DNA of 9,060 nucleotides from Patescibacteria group bacterium (lineage in GTDB: Bacteria > Patescibacteriota > Minisyncoccia > Phycocordibacterales > CAIRYW01): NCBI GenBank assembly GCA_030917145.1, contig JAUPVJ010000038.1:1-9060 (forward strand), written 5' to 3'. Below are positions 1 through 5,442 of the stretch, piece after piece. The position numbers and the translations under genes are program-made. Below the pieces are notes generated by a model. That model saw only the letters and a list, made by a program, of their open reading frames with translations. It had not been told where the DNA came from and searched no databases. Each line of letters starts with the position of its first letter. The first letter of the stretch is position 1.

Positions 1-456
1 GGACTTTTAAACCTTCTTAGAATTTTTTCTTTTGCTCTTACTAAAAAAACGATCTCAAAGTCTGTTTTATGGGTTGCTGTTGCTTCTTTTTTAACAATTC
101 AATTTGGAATTTTTTCACTACCTGAAATATCAGAAGATTCAACTCTTGCTGTAACTTTGTTCGATACTTTCTATGCTTTTACAGACATTGTTCTTATTGC
201 AATTGTTGTATTGGCACTATCGATTGCGGGAGGGAAGATTTTTAAAGGTATGCTCATTTATCTTTTTGGTCTTGTTTTTAACGTTGTCGCTGATCTAGTA
301 TTTTTCTATCGAATCGAAGCTGGAACGCACGCGATCGCCGATATTGCAGATCATGTTTACTTTTTGTCTGCGTGTGTGATGAGTGCTGGAATATACTTGA
401 TTGCAAAGAACTTTGTGCATCCTGAAGAAAGTGCAAAAACTGAAATTGTTCAATAA
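1..456 (+). CDS. C-terminal part of a multi-pass membrane protein, paralogue of the protein at 1075-1884
   Basis: The reading frame is open from base 1, so the gene begins outside the window; 151 codons and a TAA stop are visible. It encodes about four hydrophobic segments and a short polar tail ending in EIVQ. It aligns without large gaps to residues ~126-262 of the protein at 1075-1884. Shared landmarks are LLxIF, FDxxYAFxD, GGK, a VA/AS-SDLVF-type DLVF, an (A/G)DIxD-like acidic segment and a final KNF/LNF. That family resembles the 7-8 TM sensor-like regions found N-terminal to GGDEF or kinase domains in other bacteria (family knowledge); this copy carries no output domain. A TTG at 157 could be mistaken for a start, but the homology continues upstream of it. 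The methyltransferase gene begins one base after the stop. A role as a stand-alone membrane sensor is inference. Confidence 0.8.
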   Translation, partial: GLLNLLRIFSFALTKKTISKSVLWVAVASFLTIQFGIFSLPEISEDSTLAVTLFDTFYAFTDIVLIAIVVLALSIAGGKIFKGMLIYLFGLVFNVVADLVFFYRIEAGTHAIADIADHVYFLSACVMSAGIYLIAKNFVHPEESAKTEIVQ

Positions 457-457
457 A

Positions 458-1042
458 ATGCCTCAGTTTCCTCTGGAAGATTTAAAAAAAGATTTAGAAA
501 TTAAAACCAAGTTTTTGGGAGAGGATTTTATTTTCCATACTACTTGGGGATTATTTTCTCCTGAAAAAATAGATGAAGGTACCATTGCTTTGATTAAGTC
601 TATAAAATTACCTTTGGACGCTGATATCTTAGATATGGGTTGTGGGTATGGTCCAGTTGGACTTGCTTTAGCTAAAAAAACTAGCGGTGAGGTTTTGATG
701 GTAGATAAAGATTTTGTAGCGGTAGATTACGCAAATAAAAACGCGAAATTAAATAAAATAAAAAATGCCAAAGCGGTGCTCTCAAATGGTTTTTCTCATG
801 TAGAAGGAAATAAAAAATTTGATTTAATTATTTCCAATCTTCCAGCGAAAGTTTCTAAAGAGTTTTTTTGGATCCTGTTTGGGGAGGCAAAGGATCATTT
901 AAAAAAAGATGGAAAGATCGTGGTGGTTACAATTGCAGGCCTTGAGTTTTTCATTAAAAAGAACTTTGAGAAGGTTTTTGGTAACTATGAGCTAATGAGT
1001 CAAGGAAATGGTTATTTTGTGGCATGTGCACAACTGAAATAG
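458..1042 (+). CDS. Class I SAM-dependent methyltransferase, RsmC/YbxB-like (MTS domain)
   Basis: 194 aa from ATG 458, one base after the upstream stop. An in-frame TTG at 401 would add 19 residues lying inside the previous gene and is less likely. The Rossmann motif I is ILDMGCGYGPVG (residues 57-68), with the acidic end of beta-2 at VDKD (82-85). The N-terminal stretch FLGEDFIFHTTWGLFSPEKID resembles the lead-in of small RsmC/YbxB methyltransferases, which methylate guanine N2 in rRNA. The motif IV position, usually NPPY/NPPI in this family, reads NLPA (127-130), so the usual N2-amino methylation chemistry may be altered. There are no membrane segments, so it should be cytosolic. No Shine-Dalgarno is visible, and translational coupling to the membrane gene upstream is likely. 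The substrate could be rRNA but is not fixed by the sequence. Confidence 0.82.
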   Translation: MPQFPLEDLKKDLEIKTKFLGEDFIFHTTWGLFSPEKIDEGTIALIKSIKLPLDADILDMGCGYGPVGLALAKKTSGEVLMVDKDFVAVDYANKNAKLNKIKNAKAVLSNGFSHVEGNKKFDLIISNLPAKVSKEFFWILFGEAKDHLKKDGKIVVVTIAGLEFFIKKNFEKVFGNYELMSQGNGYFVACAQLK

Positions 1043-1068
1043 ACCCTAAATTTTAAAAATGTTACAAT
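1040..1068 (+). promoter_or_regulatory. Candidate sigma-70-type promoter giving a leaderless mRNA
   Basis: The 32-nt gap before ATG 1075 has a TACAAT -10 (1063-1068; 5 of 6 to consensus). A weak -35-like TAGACC (1040-1045) lies 17 nt upstream and overlaps the methyltransferase stop. Initiation about 7 nt after the -10 would fall on or next to the A of ATG 1075, leaving no 5' leader. It would drive the membrane protein, kinase and oxidoreductase genes. The -10 is convincing, the -35 is not. Confidence 0.5.
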
Positions 1069-1074
1069 AGTGGC

Positions 1075-1884
1075 ATGATTTTCACAAAAAAAAGCGCAAT
1101 TATTACGACTCTGGTATTGGCAGGATGGTATGTTTTTGGTTTGTTTGTGACCAATGCTTTGATCACATCAGGTGAAGTGGCTCAGAATGATTTTAAAAAT
1201 TACAATGTAATTTTTCTCATAAACCTTCCGTATATTTTAGGTGCTGTTGTTGCGTTTATAGGTAGAACAAGAATCTCAAAAGACAGTTCTGTGGGTAAAG
1301 CTCTCCTTGCTCTTGGTCTTACCTGTGCCTCTCTTGCGATGGGTTTTGTAACTTGGTTTTATTTTGAAACTATTTTACAAATTGAAATTCCTTACCCTTC
1401 TTTAGCCGATATTTTTTTCATTCTCTATATTCCTTTAGTTATCTACGCTTCAATTCATCTGTTGAAAATTTTTACCTTAGGTTTAAGAAAAACTTCTATA
1501 GTGCAAGCTTTGATCCTCGGTTTAATTTCTGGTTTTCTGTTGTTTAAACTTGCTGGTCTCGAATTTCCTACGATTTCTCTAGACTCCCCACTTACTACTT
1601 CTTTGTTTGATTTTCTTTATGCGTTTGCTGATGCGATTTTAATTGCTTTAGCTGTTGTGATTCTCCGACTTTCTGGAGGGAAAATGACAGGAGGTCTTTT
1701 GTTTTTGGTGCTTGCTCTTGTGAGTATGGTAGCTTCTGACCTTGTTTTTAGTGCACGTGTTGATCAGGGAATTTATTACACAGGAGATATTGGGGATGCA
1801 TTGTTTACTTTAACTGGTTGTTTGTTCGCTCTTAGTGTTTATAAGATTGCTTTAAATTTTTCCCCAAAGAATGAAATTTATTAA
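1075..1884 (+). CDS. 8-TM sensor-like membrane protein (stand-alone input domain)
   Basis: 269 aa with about eight hydrophobic segments (roughly residues 8-30, 45-64, 76-95, 111-130, 143-161, 176-198, 205-226, 240-262). Between TM3 and TM4 is PYPSLAD (106-112). Further on are YAFADAILIAL (182-192), SDLVFSA (221-227) and a YYTGDIGDALF loop (234-244). The P-(Y/F)-PS-x-AD and D-LVF signatures recall the integral-membrane N-terminal domains of many bacterial GGDEF, EAL and histidine-kinase proteins, but here no output domain follows. The next gene, a kinase lacking membrane segments, overlaps this one by 14 nt, so coupled translation and a physical partnership are likely (inference). A diverged, truncated-in-window paralogue lies at 1-456. 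The ATG at 1075 sits just after a good -10 box. The ligand or stimulus is unknown; a transport role is possible but less favoured. Confidence 0.8.
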   Translation: MIFTKKSAIITTLVLAGWYVFGLFVTNALITSGEVAQNDFKNYNVIFLINLPYILGAVVAFIGRTRISKDSSVGKALLALGLTCASLAMGFVTWFYFETILQIEIPYPSLADIFFILYIPLVIYASIHLLKIFTLGLRKTSIVQALILGLISGFLLFKLAGLEFPTISLDSPLTTSLFDFLYAFADAILIALAVVILRLSGGKMTGGLLFLVLALVSMVASDLVFSARVDQGIYYTGDIGDALFTLTGCLFALSVYKIALNFSPKNEIY

Positions 1885-3445
1885 AAGCATAAGTAGTCTT
1901 TTTTCTCTAGAGAAAAATAATACACATAAAAATCTGGAAATAGAGAAAGTTTTTTCTGTTTTAAAAGAGTTGACCACTGAATCTGGTGTTCGTGATGATT
2001 TTTCCTATCGTTTAGAGACGATAAGTTCTCATGGAAATAAAAACGAAGCCTATGTAAAATTGTATCTTGATTGGGAAAACTATTTGATCAATCGGCATTC
2101 TATAGAAAAGGCGGGAGAATTAACCGCTGACAGTTTACGAAGAAAAATTCGAGACAGTGTAAATAAAGATGTCTTAGAAAGAGAAATTTATGTAATTTTT
2201 GGTACTGATAAAGAAAGATTTGCCTATTTGGCAGAAAGTTTCTTAAATGAGATTGCTGGGTATGTATCAAGCAACTTAGGTGACCAAGCTCTTGTTGATA
2301 TTTACAAAGTGATCATAAAAGACAATGAAACTTCTTCCGTCTTAATTAAAGAGGGAAGTTTTGATTTTGAAGAATTCAACCGCGCTTTCCTTTCCGATCC
2401 TTCTTATTCAGAAGAAAAATTGATTTCGATATTTCGAGTATTGTTTGAGGTTTTGTCAGAAAGAATCGAAGTTTCTTTTGGAGCAGCGATTACAAAAAAA
2501 CTTTTTAATGATGTTTTCTCTAAACTACAAAATTTTTACAGCACAGAATTTGTTTCTGATGTTATAAAGATTATTCCAGAAAGAGTGCTTTCTTTAGACG
2601 AATGGCTTTCAAAACTTTCTAAAGGGGAGCTTGAGGCAAGGGTGAAAGAAAAAACAACCGAACTCGAAGGTTTGACTTCTGATTTGGAAAAGAAAGTAAA
2701 CGATCGAACAGAGGAGTTGCGCAAAGCTTATGAAGAGTTAAAGAAACTTGATCAGAAAAAAAGTGAGTTTATTTATCTTATCGCTCACCAAATGCGCACC
2801 CCGCTCGTTAGTATTAAGTGGGGACTTTCTATGCTTAAAGATGGTGATGCTGGAAAAATAAGTGAGGATCAAAAGAAGATTGTTACAGATGCTTACAATG
2901 CAAATGAAAGAATGAATAAAACTATCAATGAAATTCTTTTGGCGGACGATATTATGGGTGGAGAATTAAAGTTTGAGAAATCTCCATTCGATGTAATTTT
3001 AGTTTTGAAAAAAGTTATTGAAGAGTTGGAAGAAGTTGCAAAAATTACTTCTATAAAAATAGAGTTTAAGGATATCCCAGAATCAAAACTTGTTTTAGGA
3101 GATAAAGATAAAATTAAAATGGCGTTCCTTAGTGTTGTGGACAATGCTATAAGATATAGTCCTCCTGATGGGGTTGTGACGGTTTCGTCTAAAGTTTCGG
3201 AAGGTGGTTTATTTGCAATTGAAATCAAAGATAGGGGAATCGGTATTCCAAAGGAAAGCTTTAGTAGAGTGGGGGAAAGATTTTATCGAGCAGACAATGC
3301 GCTAAAGCAAAATACATATGGTACAGGACTAGGACTTTTTATTGTAAAAAATGTAGTTGAAGGTTCTGGTGGAGTGTTTAAAATGGAAAGTGACGAGGGT
3401 CAGGGGACTAAGGTTTCGATTATATTAAAAGAAAGTAAAAACTAA
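1871..3445 (+). CDS. Soluble orphan histidine kinase with novel helical N-terminal region
   Basis: 524 aa with no membrane segment. Residues 1-245 are largely charged and probably alpha-helical; I recognise no PAS, GAF or HAMP domain there. A heptad-rich coiled coil (about 252-297) leads into the HisKA H-box IAHQMRTPL with phospho-acceptor H306. The HATPase_c domain has the N-box VVDNAIRYS (N425), the G1 box DRGIGIP (454-460), an F-box around FYR (471-473) and the G2 box GTGLGL (484-489). All residues needed for autophosphorylation are present. The H-box reads AHQMR rather than the common SHELR. The start overlaps the 8-TM gene by 14 nt, and the stop touches the oxidoreductase ATG. The inferred role is cytosolic output kinase of the membrane protein encoded upstream. 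No receiver-domain gene is adjacent, so the phosphotransfer partner lies elsewhere. Confidence 0.92.
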   Translation: MKFIKSISSLFSLEKNNTHKNLEIEKVFSVLKELTTESGVRDDFSYRLETISSHGNKNEAYVKLYLDWENYLINRHSIEKAGELTADSLRRKIRDSVNKDVLEREIYVIFGTDKERFAYLAESFLNEIAGYVSSNLGDQALVDIYKVIIKDNETSSVLIKEGSFDFEEFNRAFLSDPSYSEEKLISIFRVLFEVLSERIEVSFGAAITKKLFNDVFSKLQNFYSTEFVSDVIKIIPERVLSLDEWLSKLSKGELEARVKEKTTELEGLTSDLEKKVNDRTEELRKAYEELKKLDQKKSEFIYLIAHQMRTPLVSIKWGLSMLKDGDAGKISEDQKKIVTDAYNANERMNKTINEILLADDIMGGELKFEKSPFDVILVLKKVIEELEEVAKITSIKIEFKDIPESKLVLGDKDKIKMAFLSVVDNAIRYSPPDGVVTVSSKVSEGGLFAIEIKDRGIGIPKESFSRVGERFYRADNALKQNTYGTGLGLFIVKNVVEGSGGVFKMESDEGQGTKVSIILKESKN

Positions 3446-4057
3446 ATGAAAACTTTAATTGTTACAGCGCATCCTTCAAGTACGGGATTTACTCACGCTA
3501 TTGCAGGGGTTATAAAAACAGAGAGAGAAAAAAGTGGAGTTGAGGTTGAGATTTTAGATCTCTATAAAACTGACTTAAAGCAGGATTTTCTTCGTTTTGA
3601 AAATATTCGGGAACTTCCATCGGATCCTGTGAAAGATGCAATTCAAGCAAAGATTACAGAAGCTGACGAATTGGTATTTGTACACCCTGTTTGGTGGGTC
3701 TCTATGCCTGCGATTATGAAAAATTTTCTTGATCAAAATTTTACTTCTCGTTTTGCTTACAGATATATAGACGGAAAAAGAATTGGACTTTTGAAAGGGA
3801 AAACTGCCCGTGTGTACGTGACTTGTGACATGCCTATTTGGCTTTATGCGCTTTTGGGATTTCCTTTTGTGCCAACTTGGGTAGTTGGGGTATTAGTTTA
3901 TTGTGGAATTGATGTCAGAAATTTTTCAATCTTTAGAATGCTTGGGCACAAAACTCCAGAAGGTTTGCAGAAGCATTTAGACAGAGTAAAGAGAGATATA
4001 AATAAAAAAAGACTTTGGCTTTCTGTAATTAATTTTTTGGGAAGTAGGTTTCAGTAG
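3446..4057 (+). CDS. NAD(P)H-dependent oxidoreductase, flavodoxin-2 fold (MdaB/KefF/YwrO-like)
   Basis: 203 aa; ATG 3446 directly follows the kinase TAA. It opens with a beta strand and phosphate loop, LIVTAHPSSTGFTHAI (4-19), typical of FMN/FAD-binding Flavodoxin_2 proteins. In the middle is ADELVFVHPVWWVSMPAIMK, the isoalloxazine-contacting segment, followed by NFLDQNF. The PVWW-x-x-P-A signature and length match quinone reductases and KefF-type regulators of the two-electron NAD(P)H:quinone class. A hydrophobic stretch (about 128-150, rich in W, F and V) is more nonpolar than usual and may contact membrane quinones. Its position behind a kinase suggests an electron-transfer or redox-protection function linked to the same transcript, but substrate and link are inference. 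It is cytosolic. Confidence 0.88.
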   Translation: MKTLIVTAHPSSTGFTHAIAGVIKTEREKSGVEVEILDLYKTDLKQDFLRFENIRELPSDPVKDAIQAKITEADELVFVHPVWWVSMPAIMKNFLDQNFTSRFAYRYIDGKRIGLLKGKTARVYVTCDMPIWLYALLGFPFVPTWVVGVLVYCGIDVRNFSIFRMLGHKTPEGLQKHLDRVKRDINKKRLWLSVINFLGSRFQ

Positions 4058-4067
4058 CAAGAAGGTT

Positions 4068-4125
4068 GCAGGTGATAGCCTGCCCGCCATTGCCTGAGAC
4101 AGGCTTCAGTCGATGGCAGGCGGGG
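4068..4125. repeat. GC-rich quasi-palindromic (REP-like) element
   Basis: A block much richer in G and C than its surroundings lies between the oxidoreductase and msrB. Arms 4079-4090 and 4113-4124 pair over 12 positions, with one mismatch (C4085/A4118) and one G-T pair. Nested inside is a perfect hairpin, GCCTG-AGA-CAGGC (4092-4104). A competing hairpin, GCAGG (4068-4072) with CCTGC (4079-4083), uses part of the left arm. The unit is built from CCTGC/GCAGG and CCCGCC/GGCGGG words, as in dispersed REP-type repeats. No T-tract follows, so it is not a standard intrinsic terminator. It may affect mRNA stability or start selection of msrB. Copies elsewhere in the genome cannot be seen from here. 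Confidence 0.65.
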
Positions 4126-4151
4126 TAATGGGTGGTAGATTGAAACAAAAA

Positions 4152-4526
4152 ATGAAATCAGATGAAGATTTAAAAAAAGAAAATCCAGAACTTTTTAAAG
4201 TTGCTCGAGAAAAAGGTACTGAAGCTCCTTTTTCTGGAAAACTTTTGCACGAAGATTCTAAAGGTTTTTATAATTGCGCTGTTTGTGGAAACAATCTTTT
4301 TAAAAGTGATGCAAAGTTTGATTCAGGAACAGGTTGGCCGTCTTTTGATGAAGCTTTGCCTGGAGCAATAAAAGAAGTTAGTGATGAAAGTTTTGGAATG
4401 GTACGAACTGAAACGGTTTGTGCGAATTGCGGGTCGCATCTCGGGCATGTTTTTTTTGATGGTCCAACAAAGACTGGAAAAAGGTACTGTATGAATTCTG
4501 TGTGTCTAGAATTAGAATCCCGTTAG
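4152..4526 (+). CDS. msrB: Peptide methionine-(R)-S-oxide reductase MsrB
   Basis: 124 aa; reduces methionine-R-sulfoxide in oxidised proteins. The family signature is intact: a REKGTEAPFSGKLL lead (19-32), zinc-binding pairs C42/C45 (CAVC) and C90/C93 (CANC), the substrate site DSGTGWPSF (57-65), HLGHVF (96-101) and the catalytic Cys C113 in RYCMNS. The position often holding the resolving Cys (SGCGWP) is Thr60, so recycling probably uses another thiol or thioredoxin directly. ATG 4152 is chosen because MKSDEDLKKENPE matches the usual MsrB N-terminus. In-frame ATGs at 4128 and 4113 would add residues encoded at or inside the GC-rich repeat. The last two codons and the stop lie in, or start at the edge of, the left inverted repeat of the GIY-YIG element, so the tail SR is probably element-derived and the original end was LELE. 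Confidence 0.93.
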   Translation: MKSDEDLKKENPELFKVAREKGTEAPFSGKLLHEDSKGFYNCAVCGNNLFKSDAKFDSGTGWPSFDEALPGAIKEVSDESFGMVRTETVCANCGSHLGHVFFDGPTKTGKRYCMNSVCLELESR

Positions 4527-4530
4527 AGAT
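4517..4530 (+). repeat. Left terminal inverted repeat (14 bp)
   Basis: Perfect reverse complement of 4786-4799. Pairing stops on both sides (A4516/G4800 and C4531/T4785 do not pair). The repeat contains the TAG stop (4524-4526) now used by msrB. Confidence 0.75.
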
Positions 4531-4539
4531 CAAAGAGTT

Positions 4540-4801
4540 ATGTTCTACACATATATTCTAAAAAGCAAAAAGAATCAAATGTTGTATACTGGAGTAACGA
4601 AGGATTTTACGGAAGCGCTTGTGGCAACATTCTAATGGAATGTCGACATATACAAAAGGTAGAGGTCCTTTTGAGCTTATTTATTATGAAGCATGTTTAA
4701 ATGAAGATGATGCTCGATCGAGAGAATTATATTTAAAATCTGGGATGGGTAAACGTTTTATTGCAAATCGAATAAAGCGCTTCCTATCTCTAACGGGATG
4801 A
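4540..4801 (+). pseudogene. GIY-YIG nuclease (UPF0213/YhbQ-like), single-base frameshift
   Basis: From ATG 4540 the frame reads MFYTYILKSKKNQMLYTG, the GIY-YIG core, through TKDFTEA, and then ends at TAA 4633. The rest of the domain continues one frame over from about 4619: LWQHSNGMSTYTKGRGPFEL, then IYYEACLNEDDARSRELYLK and GKRFIANRIKRFLSLTG, stopping at TGA 4799-4801. Dropping one G at 4615 restores TERLWQHSNG, which matches the family pattern (D-x-x-x-RL-x-x-H) and recovers the catalytic Arg. The joined product would be about 86 aa, normal for this family of small stand-alone nucleases. The site is not a homopolymer, so an Illumina indel error is not the obvious explanation, and no slippery heptamer suggests programmed shifting. 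The 3' stop overlaps the next gene's ATG (ATGA). The ORF lies inside a 14-bp inverted repeat pair. Confidence 0.85.
4786..4799 (-). repeat. Right terminal inverted repeat (14 bp)
   Basis: Perfect reverse complement of 4517-4530. It encodes the last residues (SLTG) of the GIY-YIG frame and supplies the first two bases of the metallohydrolase ATG (4798-4800). Confidence 0.75.
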
Positions 4802-5442
4802 AAATAACTAAATTAGGACATTGTTGTTTACTTATCGAAGAAAATGGAACCAGGATTTTAACCGATCCTGGAGCTTACACTGATGCTCAAAATTATTTAA
4901 AAAATATTGATGTTGTGTTAATTACTCATGAACATATAGATCACTTTCATGCTGAATCAGTTAAAAATATTTTAGAAAATAATCCACGAGTACAAATTAT
5001 TACTAACTCCGCAGTAAATATTCTTCTAGAAAAAGAAGGGATTACTGGAGTGGAAATTGTAGAGGATACACAAATTTTTGAATACAAAGGGATAAAATTT
5101 AGTGGTTTTGGTAAAGAGCATGAAGAGATATATAAAGAACGAGGAAAGGTGATGAATACTGGATATTTTATTGCTGATAAGTTGTATTATCCTGGAGATT
5201 CGTTTTTTGTGCCCCAAGTAAAAGTCGACGTGCTTGCACTGCCTGTTGGAGGTGGGTGGCTTAGGATCAAAGACGCAATCAATTTCGCCTTAACTGTGAA
5301 TCCGAAATTAGCATTTCCTGTTCACGATATTATGTATAACGACATCGGTATCGCTATTACCAAAAGACACCCTCAAGATGTTTTGAAAGAAAATGGAATT
5401 GATTTTGTAGCTCTAGAAATCGGAAAAGAATATGAATTCTAA
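4798..5442 (+). CDS. UlaG-like metal-dependent hydrolase (metallo-beta-lactamase fold)
   Basis: 214 aa. The metal-binding signature THEHIDHFH supplies H44, H46, D48 and H49. Later ligand candidates are H108 (GKEHEE), D134 (YYPGDSF) and H176 (FPVHD). The compact size, the early GHCCLLIE strand and the LTDPG turn (21-25) place it with the Lactamase_B_3/UlaG-type hydrolases, which include L-ascorbate-6-phosphate lactonase and many uncharacterised Zn/Mn phosphoesterase-like enzymes. No ula genes are nearby, so ascorbate use should not be assumed. It is cytosolic with no signal peptide. The ATG overlaps the preceding stop as ATGA and sits on the edge of the right inverted repeat. Its 3' end overlaps murI by 11 nt, so it is co-translated with cell-wall and repair genes. 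The substrate is unknown. Confidence 0.88.
   Translation: MKITKLGHCCLLIEENGTRILTDPGAYTDAQNYLKNIDVVLITHEHIDHFHAESVKNILENNPRVQIITNSAVNILLEKEGITGVEIVEDTQIFEYKGIKFSGFGKEHEEIYKERGKVMNTGYFIADKLYYPGDSFFVPQVKVDVLALPVGGGWLRIKDAINFALTVNPKLAFPVHDIMYNDIGIAITKRHPQDVLKENGIDFVALEIGKEYEF

Larger units (their letters stand above)
4517..4799. mobile_element. Candidate minimal mobile element: GIY-YIG ORF between perfect 14-bp inverted repeats
   Basis: ATCCCGTTAGAGAT (4517-4530) is the exact reverse complement of ATCTCTAACGGGAT (4786-4799). The two copies flank one ORF, the GIY-YIG nuclease, which begins 10 nt inside the left repeat and ends over the right one. Counting 12 bp as the repeat (4519-4797), both flanks carry AT, which fits a 2-bp target duplication. 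Joining base 4518 to 4800 gives ...TTAGAATGAAAATAA..., where msrB stops at TGA and the hydrolase ATG overlaps it as ATGA. A clean, operon-like empty site therefore appears on removal. There is no recognisable transposase. Mobility by the nuclease itself, or by factors acting in trans, is inference. Confidence 0.6.

Noticed and set aside
2536..3228. Minus-strand open frames of 62 and 111 codons (2536-2724 and 2893-3228)
   Set aside because: They lie fully antisense to the histidine kinase coiled coil and catalytic core, have serine-rich, low-complexity translations and no recognisable domain.
4079..4124. GC-rich palindrome as intrinsic terminator of the oxidoreductase gene
   Set aside because: The 3' arm is followed by GTAATGGG, not by a T-run.
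4113..4151. N-terminal extension of MsrB from ATG 4113 or 4128
   Set aside because: ATG 4113 is inside the right arm of the GC-rich repeat, and the extra residues from either ATG (glycine-rich) do not resemble MsrB N-termini; 4152 fits the family better.
4600..4640. Programmed ribosomal frameshift in the GIY-YIG gene
   Set aside because: No slippery heptamer or stimulatory hairpin is visible; a single-base insertion explains the break more simply.
4517..4799. The 14-bp inverted repeats as a terminator stem
   Set aside because: They are separated by 255 bases of coding sequence and have no T-tract; the geometry fits element ends, not a hairpin.
5026..5217. Minus-strand 63-codon open frame
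   Set aside because: Antisense to the metallohydrolase, whose conserved motifs explain the region.
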